From Penelope pileata (Eukaryota; Chordata; Aves; Galliformes; Cracidae): a DNA stretch of 64,000 nt. Of this stretch, positions 25,469-37,514 are shown piece after piece (the first letter of the stretch is position 1; each line of letters opens with the position of its first letter). The notes below the pieces were generated by a model that was given only the letters and a program-made list of their open reading frames with translations, did no database searches and was not told where the DNA came from. The position numbers were made by a program, and so were the translations under genes. The stretch covers positions 124,001 to 188,000 of the forward strand of contig WBMW01003832.1 of NCBI GenBank assembly GCA_013396635.1, in the 5' to 3' direction.

Positions 25469-25755
25469 TTAATGGCTCAAGTGAGGGCTAGGCATTTTTT
25501 TCATCAAGTCTAGAGTCTGGTACTGAGGAAACCATACATCTGTGTAGCTATCTCTCCTCTGCCTCATTCCTGTAATCTTCTCTGTTGGAACAGCTTCTTC
25601 ATTATCAATATATGCCACCTCTGCATGAGATGTTGCTGTCAAACTTGGGATACTTTCTTGCACAGAGGAGCCATGTGTACTCTGCACTGTTAATAATGAC
25701 TGTGTCAGTTTATAGTTCTGCACAAAGTAAACTTCATTAAGTGGAACATTCATAC
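25469..25755 (-). other. Weak candidate terminal coding exon (unrecognised)
   Basis: A 94-codon minus-strand frame, open from an ATG at 25753 to a TAA at 25469-25471, has a balanced amino-acid mix (for example RQRRDSYTDVWFPQY) rather than the low-complexity composition of most frames here. Immediately upstream on the minus strand is TTTACACAG, a possible splice acceptor, and AATAAA lies within 20 bases after the stop. I do not recognise the protein. The pyrimidine tract before the acceptor is poor, and several frames of this size are expected by chance in 64 kb, so this is a prompt for checking rather than a gene call. Confidence 0.15.
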
Positions 25756-26785
25756 CTGTGTAAATTGTGACAACATGGTTACAGTCCTAGCCACTAACAC
25801 CCAAAAGAGGTGGAAATTCAAGCTCTTACCCAAGCTGGAGCTCATCTCCCAGCACCACAAGTAGAAAACATCTGTAGGAGTGTAGCTGAAGATTACTGGG
25901 GTGTTGTCTGTGGAATATTTTATAAAAGATTTGTTCATGAAGAGTGGAAAGAATTCTCTTCTTGTGTTTCCCTTCCTTGCCCAGCAAGTTTATCTGAAAA
26001 TCCTCGTAGAATACTTCTAGAGAAAAATAGATCGTGTTTGAATTAGGACAAATATCATTCAGTTATCTGGTTTCTTTTGGAAAAGGGCCTGAAATATGAT
26101 CAACAAATTTACAACAGTTGTAATGATTTGGAGTAATTATTTAGCAAAAAATCAATATTAACTTTTTTTTATGTAGTACACTTATTTATTTCCAAACATG
26201 CTACTGAAAAAAACATTATCTTCATACAGTTCTCAATCTCTTTCAGTCAGTGTTTTCAGAAGAGCTGTGAGATATGTGTCATTGAGAAGATAATTTCAAT
26301 ACATCCTGCCACAGAAAACTACACAGTATAAATTCAGTGAGACTACGCTTCTTACCCTTCTAGAGGAAGTTTGTGATAAGTGTTGCAAGCCTTTAAGATG
26401 TTGGTTAATATATCTATATATGTCTATTTAAAAAAAAAAAATTTTTTTGTGAAGTGTATTTATTTTAACATATTATCTCCAAAAATGTCCAGCCCTACCT
26501 ATTATTTTAAAAGTATGGTTTCTTATATTGTTTGTATTAATTCATTATATATTTATTTATTTTAATGATATACCTGCTTCACCTCTTTGGAGTAAGCAGC
26601 AGGAGTAAGAGAAGTCAGCCCCATCTAGTTTTTCTAGTTAACTTAAATCTATAAGGGGAAGTGAATGGATGCTCATTCACTAATACAGAATCTACATGCG
26701 CAGTCGGAAATGTAAGTTCTTCTGAACCAATTTGTTTGTGTAAGATTATCTATTCTTTTTAGGATTTCCTTGATTTCCTTCTTCC

Positions 26786-26804
26786 TTTATTTATTTATTT
26801 ATTT
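26786..26804. repeat. (TTTA)n microsatellite
   Basis: Four to five tandem TTTA units within a T-rich segment. Confidence 0.8.
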
Positions 26805-28579
26805 TTCTGAAGATGAGAAGCTTTATTCTTAAATCTACCTCCCACCATTGCCATGATAACACATTGCAGTATTTTCTTATCTGCTGGATTTTTATTCCCT
26901 TCTCTTAGATATTTTAAAAAATATATTCACAACCCTTTTACCATTAAAACTTATACAGCAGCAGTCTGTGTAGTTCCATAAATATTGTTTATATATGATT
27001 TCTTTGCTCTGAATGCCAGCCAGATGACTAAGTAGTCAGACTGGTAATCACAATGGATGCTGAAGTAATCGCAGAATGATCTTACCACCATTCTGTGATG
27101 AGCAGTCTTTCTGAACGTTTTATTTCCCTTTTCTTTAAATAACTGAGTCAAGTGCAACCCCAGGAAGGAGGGAGAGACTGCCTCTTCCCTTAGAGAGTAA
27201 ATGAGCATGTTAAGGCAGAAAGGTTTGGAGACCTCAGGGTGTGGTGGAAAAAGCATAAACCTGGGAGTGTGCAGCTCCTGCAGAGGCATTGAGAGACCAC
27301 AGGAAAGAACAAGGATCAAAAGACAGGCTTCTGAGGGGATGAAAATAATGTAACAGGGCCCAGAGGGGACGAAGGCAGAGCTTGTTACAACTCAGAAAGA
27401 TTCTGAATTGCCTACCTAGAAGAAAGACACAATGGATCAGCTGTCTCGCTTGACAGCTGACAATAGAAAGCATTTCCATCTCCATTCTGTCTTTTCTGGA
27501 TGCTTTGAGTGCACTCAGTGAATGTTTCCTACAATTGTTATAATGATTATTATTATTAAAAACATTGCTAATAAAAGTTTTGGAAGCCTTTTTGTCTCTT
27601 TTAGGATCTCCCTTTCAGAAGTGATGTAAGTAGAATCCACCTCAAGATTTAAGACAATACAAAGTCCTGTCTCAGGAACATATATGTTTGATAACGTGTA
27701 TGGGTGCTATAGAATAACAAGTATCCCACTTAGGCTCAAGACTCAGATCAGTTTCTTTAAAAAACCTTGTATTTTCAGGTGCTTTGTTTTGTTCAGTTCT
27801 TGAATATTAAGATAATTTGGGAACAAGGTTTCCAATCTCCCTCCCAAATTTTATGAAGAATTCTCAAAAGTCAAGAAAAGAATGGAGGTTACCTTGCTCA
27901 GGGACAAGCAGAGTGCAATCATAGTGCTTTCTATACACAAAAATACGTATCTTAAGACAAATATCTCAACATTGTAAAACACTTTTACTTTATTCTACTT
28001 ATAAAAAAAGTCTAGTGAAATTATTAGCTACCCTGTCCCTGTTCGTATATCCTGAAGACAAATATGTTTGTGCTTGGCATTTTTCTTTAATTCATGGTAT
28101 TTTTTTGATAACAGAATTGTTCTATCTTTCTGTTGCTTATGTAACCATCTTTCTTCTTGTGGGCTCTTTGAAACCTGCAATGGTTTTTAAAATATTGTGC
28201 ATTGACTAATCTGCTCTATTATTATACTATTATTTTGTGGACACAATTCTGCCTCTGACGCTATGAACTTCATGAAATTATTTACAATTACCAACTGCAA
28301 TGCTAAGTGCATTAAATAAAGATGGTAATGTTTCTTTACTATAAAAAATCTGGTTAAGATCCAGATTTGTTTCTATTATTTTTACATCATTCTTATATGG
28401 ACTCCCATGCATTTTAACCACCAAACTTTCACATTCAGTGCTCAACAAATCTGTAATTATTTCTAAGTTTTCTCTCACCTCCATTATTGTTCATCATGAA
28501 CTTGAAAAAAATCTTTAATTTTATATTATTTGTATTCACTGTTTTCTATAGTGTGGAAAATCACACCATCCCTTTGGAA

Positions 28580-28615
28580 GAAAAAAAAAGAGAGAGAGAG
28601 AGAGAAAGAGAGAGA
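28580..28615. repeat. A run followed by (AG)n microsatellite
   Basis: Nine A residues followed by AG dinucleotides interrupted once by AAAG. A 106-aa frame across this tract contains the resulting arginine-glutamate run and is not a gene. Confidence 0.85.
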
Positions 28616-29261
28616 TTTTTTAGCTGTAGCTTGCCCAGTGAATTGAGTGAAGCTATGATACAGTGCTGTGTTTGTCAGAGATCCTGGGAATTTTCCAAGA
28701 CACAAAGCTTACTTTTCCTTTATTATCTTCTCTGTTTTGGGCCTTTTGACTTCTTATTTTACATTCTGATCTTGTTTCACAGTGACTTAGCTTTTACTTT
28801 GGATTAGTCTACTGCATGTCTTATTTTTTTTTTAAGATTTTTTTCCTTTGTTTTACTTCTTTACATTTAAGAAGTCTGCTTGTATTTTTTTCCTTAAAAT
28901 CCTGGATAACATCCATTTCATTCTCTACTATAAAGCAATCCATGGCAGATTGTGAAACAATTGTCCCCTTGCTCTCCTAAGTAGTTTTTTATTTGTGGTT
29001 CTATTTGTAGAAAGGATTCAAAGATTAAGGGACATTAACACTTCATGTTCTAGGAATGAGTTTCCTAGTTTTTGTAATCGTGCTCTTAATTTTCTTGGAA
29101 ATCTCCAGTTGTTTCCTGCTGCCCTAAATTCTTTGGAATAGAAATCTGCTGCTATTTGCTGGGTTTTAGTTGTATTTTTGCCTGTATTGAGTTCCTCTAA
29201 ATATACTTAAATGTTAAGAAATCTTATCTCTTCAGCAATTATTTCAGTACTTTCTTACCTC

Positions 29262-29690
29262 TGTCTTAGTTTCTAACTGAAACTTTCTCTCAGTGTCTGC
29301 TACAAAGCTGTGTTTTGGTTCTAGAATTAAAACGAGGCTGATAACACCCGGCAGCGCTGAACAGAACCAAGGACATTTGTATGTCTCTGCCAGGAGAGTG
29401 AAGAGGCTGCGGGGCCGCAGGGAGCTGGAAAGCGACAAGAATGGGGCAGCTGACCCAAACTGACCAAAGGGATATTCCATACCATATGACTTCATGTAAT
29501 ATAAGGAAGGGAAGTGAGCTGGGAGGGCTCATTTGCTTGGGGATTGGCTGAGCATGGGTCGCAGTCGGTGAGTGATTGCTTTGTACAATCACTTGATCAC
29601 TTGTTTTGTATATAATTATCATTACTGTTATTTTATTCTATTTTCCTCTTTCTGTTAGTAAATAGTTGTATATCACTGTTGTATATGTTG
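29262..29690 (+). mobile_element. Endogenous retrovirus LTR, 3'-truncated solo fragment
   Basis: The segment begins TGTCTTAGTTTCTAAC, the same 16 bases that start the LTR at 45680-46200 when that element is read on its minus strand. It continues with GCTGATAACACCC and GCAGCTGACCCAAACTGACC, then AAAGGGATATTCCATACC, a U3 motif of a widespread avian LTR family, and a TATA-like TAATATAA near 29497. Homology fades around 29650-29690 before the expected terminal CA, and no target duplication was found. There is no internal retroviral coding sequence nearby. Confidence 0.78.
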
Positions 29691-30379
29691 TTTCCCACTC
29701 TGATAACTGGCTGTAGATGGCTCTGTATTCATTTCAGTATTCAAGTGTATTCATTCTTTTTGTCTTTAGCTTAGGTTTTTGTTGTTGTTGTTTGTTTGTT
29801 TGTTTTTATAATGAAGAACAAAATTTTTCAATAGAACATATTTTTGTTTAAAAAGATACTCCTTCCTGTAGGTCAACCAGCGATAGTTCATGCTGTCCCA
29901 TCCCGGCAGCTGTTTTCTGTCAATGCTTCACGTTTAGGGGTGTTCTTATTCTATATCTACTTTCATTTTCAGCACATTTCATTTTTCTACCACTTTTCCT
30001 ACAGATCAAATAATACTCTGCCTGTCTTGCAGGTTAAGACCTTGAAGTTCAAACTGGCTTTTTCCTCCCCCTTCCAGTTCAAGCATACAACATCTGAAGA
30101 AACAGTATGAAGCTCTTTAGTGCTCTAATTCTGCTACATCTTTACTTTCATGTGTGATAAGGCTGAACATACTGCTATCAGTGAAGACTGTCTCTTCAGA
30201 GTACAGTGAAATACTGTAAATTTTCAGTATTTTCCCATTCCATCCACATGCAAGCATTTTTTTTTGAGTAACTTAACCATTATTGAACTCTGAGCTAAGA
30301 TATTTTTGAGCTATTCAAACTAAAACACATCGTTTATTCATGTAATTTGTTTTTAGAAGTACAGACATTTACGAACAAT
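29691..30379. other. Unassigned DNA between the LTR and the hAT-like fragment
   Basis: AT-rich sequence with a (GTT)n/(GTTT)n tract at about 29775-29806. An 88-aa frame (29844-30110) has no recognised domain. Part of the left side may be degraded 3' LTR, and the right side may belong to the body of the hAT-like element, but I could not align either. Confidence 0.5.
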
Positions 30380-30689
30380 AATTTTCAAGGATGAAGCACA
30401 AAGAGAGTAAAATTTCATCAAAAATCTCTGACAAACACCTTGAGAGCTCACTAAGAATTGCAACCACTTCCATCAAACCAGACTGATACATTAGTTTCAC
30501 AAAAACAAGGTCACACATCTCACCAGTTTTAAATTTTTGTTGCTCTTTTTTGTTTTAATAAAAAATATAAAAAAATAAGCTTTGTTAGTTATATACATTA
30601 ACTATATTAAATATTTTATACGTGGCCCAAGAAAATTCCTCTTCACTCATTGTGGCCCAGGCAAGCCAAAAAGTTGGACACCCATGATC
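30380..30689 (-). mobile_element. hAT-Charlie-like DNA transposon end (boundary uncertain)
   Basis: Reading the minus strand from 30689 gives CATGGGTGTCCAACTTTTTG, then GCTTGCCTGGGCCAC and a second TTGGGCCACGTATAAAATA. These resemble the terminal CAGGGGTGTCCAA and paired GGGCCAC motifs of hAT-Charlie elements. The inner boundary is a guess, because the interior is degraded and no transposase frame is visible. It directly abuts the CR1 fragment on its right, whose 3' tail is missing, so insertion into or deletion of that CR1 end is likely. No 8-bp target duplication was found. Confidence 0.55.
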
Positions 30690-31318
30690 TAGTCCAACCC
30701 CTTTTCTGAAGCAGGTTCCCTAGAGTAGATTACACAGGAAAGCAACCAGATGGGTTTTGAATGGCTCCAGATAAGGAGACTCCATAACCTCTCTGGACAG
30801 CTTGTTCCAGTGCAACTTGCTCCAGTACTCTGTCACCCTCAAAGTAAAGAAGTTTTTATTCACGTTTGAGTGAGGAATGTTCCAGTTTGTGACTGTTGCC
30901 CCTTGTCCAATCACCGGACACCACTGAAATGAGTCCAGCCTTATTCTTCTCTTCTTCAGGCTGAACACTCCCAGGGCTCTCAGCCTTTCCTCATAAGGGA
31001 GATGCTCCAGGATCTTAAACATCTTTGTGGCTCACCACTGGACTCTCTCTAGAAGATCCCTGTCTTTCTTGAACTGAGGATCCCAGAACTGGGCACAGTA
31101 TTCCAGATGTGGCCTCACCAGGGCAGAGCAGAGGGGGAGGAGAACCTCCCTCGACCTGCTGTCCACACTCTTTTTAATGCACTCCAGGATACCATTGGCC
31201 TTCTTGGCCACAAGCACACACTGCTGACCCATGGTCAACCTGTTGTCCACCAGGACACCCAGGTCCTTCTCCACAGAGCTCCTTTCCAGCAGGTCCACCC
31301 TTAACCAGTGCATTAACA
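30690..31318 (-). mobile_element. CR1 fragment, minus strand (twin of the 37.5-kb copy)
   Basis: A 5'-truncated CR1 on the minus strand covering the C-terminal part of ORF2 and the 3' UTR. A 95-codon frame (31032-31319) contains EKDLGVLVDNRLTMGQQC and RPHLEYCAQFW, and a second frame (30720-31022) holds EHLPYEERLRALGVFSLKKR. The 3' UTR ends at CTAGTCCAACCCC without the usual ATTCTATG-type tail and borders the hAT-like terminus. The part at 30878-31299 is nearly identical to 37653-38123 in inverted orientation. It lacks 49 bases that the twin has. Confidence 0.92.
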
Positions 31319-34300
31319 TACAAGTGGTTACCTTTTTCTGTAATGTATATTGTAATGTCTATTTTATTGTACTCATTAATGTTGATTTTCATTTTCTAGT
31401 TCATCATTCCTGATCACTTTACTAGATTAACTTGTTCCAACTATTCAAGTTCAGAGATCATTGTGAGGATAAATTTAAAATAACTTTGTAGTATCATGTT
31501 TTTCTCGTTTTCCAGATCGTTAGAATACAAATTAGCAGTGCTGATCTTGAAACAGGATATTGAGGCATCCTGATTTCATTTTTCCCACCATGAAACTGTT
31601 TATTGCTCCTCTTCTTGTCAGTGATTCTATTTTCTATAATTTTTACTGCAATGTTATTTACTATCTTTAGTAAAAGGACCTTTCTCGAAGTCTTTGAGGA
31701 AGTTCTAATACACTGTCAGACAGTTCTCCTTTATCTACTATTTTGTTGATACTTTCCAGCGATTTTAATGCATTTTTACACCCCTACTTGTACTTCTCCT
31801 CAAACACACATGTTCTACATTAAGGCATGCCTTACTTCACTCAGCTACTTCCTAACCCTGGTTTCATGCAATTACCTTCACAAATAGACCATTTCAGCTC
31901 TCTTTATGCAGGACTCCTCTTTTGTTTTTACCTGGCTTTCCCTGACCTGATCTCAGTGAGGTCAAGATCTGTTCTGAAGTCCCATCAATCCCAGCCAAGA
32001 TTAAACCACATCCTGGCATCTATTCTGGGCTACTTGCTGTCTTCAAATACTGCATGATCATCTGTTTTTATAAAGCACGGCAGAAAATCTTGTCTATTAA
32101 GGAGCCTGGAAAAACTAAAGAGCACATGAGCTAAGATGCAAGCATTTGTAAAGTTTCATAAATGTCATTTCTTTTCCCCACAACTTGACTTACTTCTTCC
32201 CCTCACATCGAAATTGAATGATTTTTTAAAACAGCTGAAAATAAAATATTACAGCTTATAAAACCAACTACGAATTTCCTAACCTTAAAATATTTAAGGA
32301 TAATCTTGAAAGGAATTAACAAAAGCCTTCAAGAATATGAATGTGAAATTTGCACAATTGGACAACTGCATTTATCTTTCAGTGAGGTTATAACATTGTT
32401 GATATTAAAGATATGCTAGACTATTTTCCTTCTTTTCCTATTTTGTACATGGTCCTCTCACTTGAATGAAACCAGGAGAGTCACTCAAAAAACATTCTTT
32501 TTATTTCCAGTGGGAGTTAAACCAATTTACCATGCAATGTCAGAAACAGAAAGATCTTATTGAATGCACTTCTAAGAACAGAAAGGAAAAAAGAACACTA
32601 CATTTCAGAATCTTTCAGCAAAAGGAAAAATGCATTAAATCTGCTGACAACACCAAGTCCTTGCTTATTGCAACTGGTTATTTTGGAGACTGTAGCGCAA
32701 CATTGTTTCATTTGGGTTGACTCAGTTGTCCATTGGCTTCACTATCCCACATCCTACGTTATCTGGGAACAAAACAAGAGAGTAAAAGAGAAAAAAATGT
32801 GTGGTAACCGTTGCTCATTTCTACTTCCAACTTCCACAGAAAGGTTGAGCCACGGCATTTAATAGCTCTCGATGAACCTCTTTTCCCATGAAGTTGCTTA
32901 ATTGCATTTTAACTCATATAAACGTTTGAAATGTAAAACATCCTGTAGTGATGAGCATCAGGTTTGTAGGGGAGAGGTTATTTCTTTTTTTAAGCTATTT
33001 ATATTTGCAAGATATATTCAGAAGACATGGGCAAGAAATGTTTCTTAATAGTGAGCAAGGAGAACCTTTTACATACACAGAGAAATACAAATATAAACTT
33101 AACTTCAAAAGTTAAAAAGAAAGTTGCCTTTTAGAAGCCACGGATTTAAGAGAAGTAGGTAGCCTCCATGCAGACCAGGGAGATGAGAGAAGCTGCTCAA
33201 AGAAATACATCTTGATCCACTTTCCACTCCCTTTATTTTTTTTTCCTTCTGCTTCTTCATCAGAAAAGTTACAATAAAATCAAAGTCTTTTTACACTGTT
33301 ATTTACCATTTATTACACAGTAGTTGGGATAACATTTTTTCCCCCAGTTTCATATAAATGAACCTGGAGAGAAAACAATCAACTTGTTTTACCTTGACTT
33401 GTTTATCATTATAGAAATGTCACATTCACAGAGAAATTCCTTGAGTAGCCTGTTTATAATTTCTTTCTCATCTGGCCTACTCTAGTATAGAAGTATTTAG
33501 GTCAGTAAATGTGGTTGATGTGGGGAGCTGTTCATGAGGATTCTATCATATGCTCCTTCCTAAAACCTTTCTTACAATTAATAAAAGTTACAACTTGCCA
33601 AAATGCCTGCCTAGATTTTTTGTTGAGACATATTTCACAAAGACTTGCTTCTAAGCCAGTTTTGGGCACTTAATCATTTTTTCTCTCTACTGTGATTGGC
33701 CTTTCATACACAACCCATCCTGAAGAGAGAATTCCCACTGTTTCATTTTTTTTTTTTATACTCAGAGAAACACAAAAGATTTTGTACTGTGCAAAGGGAA
33801 GGAATGGCAGGGCAGGATTAAAAAAAAAATAATCCTGATCTATGCATTATTTTGAAAAATATCTCCTCAAATTAGAGTTATTTTTTTGAAAATAAGAAAC
33901 TACAAACTTCATCATATTTCTTAGGAAAAAAACAGCACTGAAGTGTCCTTCACTCCCCAGAGAAAAAGGAAGAGGGTGGAAAGGTCAAGTAGAGCACAGT
34001 TCACAGCAGAAAGTGCCTATGTCTAGCAAGAGTTACTCCCAAATTCAGCCAGTAACATCAGAGGTGGAAGGGGCCTTGGGCTGTTTGTGACAACACAGTG
34101 TTGGAGTTAACAGCTTGTACATACATCTAATGGATAAGCACTAATGCTGTTATACTTCACAGAGGGTAAAAATTGGTCAGAGGGGCTAAGAAACATGAGT
34201 CCAAAGATAGCCCTGCTGGGCAATTTGTTATTTTAGGAACTTGCTCTTCTCTCCAGGTGGACATGGTAAACCTCTGATATCCTATCTCCCAATCACATGC

Positions 34301-35427
34301 TGCAATAGCTGCTTCTGAACTTTCAGCAGGGGCCCCAGCTCGTCTTTATTGCTCTCTGGAGCTCTTGTTACATGTCCCCTTGCTAACCTCCTACTTTTGA
34401 GTACTGTCTGTTTGCCTTCAGCTCCTCAGATAGGTAGCAAAGAAACACATGATGAGAAGTCAGAAACAAGAATGGCAGTGGTAGAGGGAATCCTGTATCA
34501 TTTCCTGTCATCTTTTTGTTCAGATGTATGGTTTCTCAAACAATGGACTGAAGAGTCTCTACTATCACACAGGAGGAAGGCAGACATCACTTGGTGGCTT
34601 GCTACCACAAAGAAGTGTTGCCAAATTATAAATCCTCAACAATGCTTTAGACAATGACAAGGCATCTGCCTCTTTGTCTTCTCCCCAGCTGTATGTCAAA
34701 CGACCTATAGTTAGAATGAACAACCACTGGAACAAGCTACCTCTGGCTGAATTTTAAAAAGTAATGAGGTGTACAATTATTTGAGTCTCTCTGAGACAGG
34801 GTGGAGACAAAGATGAATGTCTTACTTATGTTTAGTAAGACAAAGAAGAGAAAATTGCAGGTAAGGTAGGAAAACAACTTCCAATACAAGTGCACCTATT
34901 ACTAGACTTGAATAAAAGCTAGAAAAACTACAGTGGGTGACGGAATCAAGGAACTTGTAAACTCTACAAACTTATGAACAAGTTGAACACCATGAATCTG
35001 AATCCACTAGAACTTCTGCAGTAGACCACCTCCCAGTTCCCAAGACTTCCTGGACACTAGACTCCCAAGATCATTTTTTCCAGGGTTGTGTACGTCTCCC
35101 AGAAAGTTTCAGAAGACAGACTGTTTCACATGCTGCCTGCTCAGTTATCTGCTCTCTAGATTTATCACTCAGACAGTTTTGGCATCTCTAAGTGGTCAGT
35201 GTAAGTCAAGCAAACTGAGATGAGTCAGGCTTTTATACCCTTTCAATCTAGATGAGTAAGTGTTCACTCTCTTTGTCATACAATGGAATCATTTTAATTT
35301 TAACTCTGTCCTTTTTGCTATCTTAGAACATATTGACTGAAAGATAAAGCAATAAAAATACTGTATTCCTCCATTTGTTGGGTGGGGCATACCAAAAATC
35401 AGATGCTTTTCAAGAAGCATGCCAGCC
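31319..35427. other. Unique AT-rich DNA without a recognisable gene
   Basis: No transposon, RNA gene or convincing exon. Overlapping frames at 32466-32862 and 34349-34657 have no recognised domain. Short homopolymers occur at about 33236-33243 and 33747-33759. This interval separates the minus CR1 fragment from the plus CR1 fragments and lies inside the inverted near-identical pair. Confidence 0.6.
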
Positions 35428-35837
35428 AGGACAGGCTGAGAGAGTTGGGACTCTTCAGCCTGGAGAAGAGAAGGCTGCGGGGGGACCTGATAGCAGCCTT
35501 CCAGTACCTGAAGGGGGCCTACAGGAAAGCTGGGGAGGGGCTTTTTACAAGGATAGATAATGACAGAACAAGGGGTAATGGTTATAAACTGGAAGAGGGT
35601 AGATTTAGGCTGGATATAAGGAAGAAATTCTTCACTGTGAGGGTGGTGAGACACTGGAACAGGTTGCCCAGGGAAGTCGTTAATGCTCCCTCCCTGGAAG
35701 TATTCAAAGCCAGGCTGGATGGGGCTTTGGGTAACCTGGTCTAGTGGGAGGTGTCCTTGCCCATGGCAGGGGGGTTGGAACAAGATGATCTCTAAGGTCC
35801 CTTCCAACCTGAACCATTCTATGATATGATTCTATGA
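35428..35837 (+). mobile_element. CR1 3' fragment with intact tail, plus strand
   Basis: The element starts within the end of ORF2 (GGACAGGCTGAGAGAGTTGG) and runs through RTRGNGYKLEEGRFRLDIRK and HWNRLPREVV to the 3' UTR. It ends with the CR1 tail TTCTATGATATGATTCTATG. A 120-codon frame (35382-35744) covers most of the coding part without a stop, so this is one of the less decayed copies. A 172-codon antisense frame (35289-35807, minus) is a shadow of it. It belongs to a different CR1 subfamily from the 30.7/37.5-kb pair. Confidence 0.93.
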
Positions 35838-37514
35838 ACTAGAAGGCTGGCCAGTGGCAGGAAAAATATTTAGGCCTACTGACAAGGGTAAAATAAGATT
35901 TCCAGTTCAACACTCCTATTGTCAGGCTCAAATATTTTGTCTTCATGTGCATTGCAGGGAATTTCCAGTCTTCCAAGTATTTTTGCCACGTCAAAATTTT
36001 AATATAGTTTATTTTTAGCAGAAAATACAAAAAGATGAAGAGAGTGCTCTGAAGGAAAACATAAGCCTTGGAAAAAATCATGCTTTTTCAGCCAACAGTA
36101 GTCTTTCACTTGTTCTGTGTGTCAGGCCTTTGCAGTATCACTGGGTTATAGGCACTTGATTACATCCATCTTGGCTATGTGAACAAGTACTCTGGCACAC
36201 GGGTCATGCTGTACAATTCTGAGATCCCTAAGCTGCTGTCAAGTGACAGCACTAGCAGTAGCATCACTGTATCAGCAAGGCAAAGCAGTGGATCTAGTTG
36301 GGTCTTGCATCACATTAGTGCTGCTTTTCTGATTCCAGTACCTGAGACTACATAGATGGTGCTTGCTGCTTGTCTTTTCTTCCTCTATCTCTGTTAACAA
36401 ACAATCCTTGGTCATACTCTTATATTTCTCAATGGCCTCATGTTTACACTGATAGTTCTGAGGAACAGTGGTAGCCTTCTAGGCTTTGATTTACTAAAAT
36501 ATATTAGTTTCCTATTTTGTTTATGGTTTTAGCTTCTTGCCTTTGTAATTAACACTTTACCATCCTTGTTTTCTTGCTAAAAGTAACATGCTGGTTTTTT
36601 GTTTACTAGTCTTCTTACTCTTAGTAAACAATTATATGTACATCTCAGGAAAACATCTGCTTACCTTGTTCACTAAATCTGATAATATAGTAGGCTATTT
36701 TTTCTGTCTTTACTATGAGGGGCTGTCACGATCAACTGGGACTGTAGTAATGGCATTTGTATTGGACAGGTGCAATGTGCCAATTAAAACATAAGCAAAC
36801 ACAAAATGCCTAGATTCACTTCAGCAGTTTAATTTTTTTTCTCAATCCTAAAGTCAATTTGCAATTAATTTAATACTAAAGCAGAAATGACAGATGATCT
36901 AATTGTTAATTTGGTACAAGTTTAGACATTAGAGTACCATTCTGGAGAACTGTTGCAAGTAATTGCTCAGGTGTTCAGAACACATTTCATTCCCCCTGCT
37001 GTGCAAGGACTTCTGTTCCTGGATTTTCTTTCAATGGTTCCCCCAGAAGTGGGATTAAAAGTAGAAACTTAATGATAATGAATTGAATTGTTCACATCTA
37101 AAGGGGGCTGATTGGCAGGATGCCGGAGACAAAGAGATTCCTGACGATGGTTAAAAAAAAACAAAAGTAATTGGATTACTCAAAGAAAATAAGATAAACA
37201 TTCATTTAAATTAGAGTTACAGGCTGTGATTAATGAGGATATACAAGTGTAAGCAGCACATATTCTTTAGGCTCTGCAAGGCCTACATCCAGTGGTATAA
37301 TTAATAATTTTTAATTGTTTAGTAAGTAATTGTTATGCACTTTCTAGTTCAAAAGACTTGAACCTGTTTTCTCTAACCTGATTTTATCTATGATTACTGT
37401 GAAGTCATGAAAGGTATTGTAATGAAGTTTAGTCTGCCCTTCTTTCTTTTGGCTGTAAATTTTAACTTTAAGTCATTCTGCTAGGAAAAGTCATTACCAA
37501 ACTTGAAGAACTCA
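35838..37514. other. Unique DNA without a recognisable gene
   Basis: AT-rich sequence. The part at about 36950-37330 is more complex and contains TGATTGGCAGG (37109-37119) and GGTATAATTAATAATTTTTA near 37294, motifs of homeodomain type. Neither transposon homology nor coding potential is visible. Confidence 0.5.

Larger units (their letters stand above)
18980..29261. other. Unique AT-rich DNA without a confirmed gene
   Basis: No transposon or host gene was recognised with confidence in this 10.3-kb interval. It holds simple repeats (about 19018-19101, 26786-26804, 28580-28615), a motif-dense candidate enhancer (about 21880-22310) and one weak candidate exon (25469-25755, minus). A 122-aa minus frame at 26951-27319 has no recognisable feature. 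Confidence 0.55.

Noticed and set aside
26951..27319. 122-aa minus-strand frame.
   Set aside because: No recognisable motif; overlapping frames on the same strand are also open, and the sequence lacks splice-site or polyadenylation context that would favour coding.
29262..30110. Possible full provirus beginning with the LTR at 29262.
   Set aside because: No primer-binding site, gag, pol or env homology follows, and the LTR itself is truncated at its 3' end.
34690..34760. CACTGGAACAAGCTACCTCTGG, resembling the CR1 HWNKLP-coding segment.
   Set aside because: Only about 20 bases match and neither side continues with CR1 sequence, so this is too short to call.
35289..35807. 172-aa open frame on the minus strand, the longest in the window.
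   Set aside because: It is the antisense of the plus-strand CR1 fragment at 35428-35837 and has no known domain.
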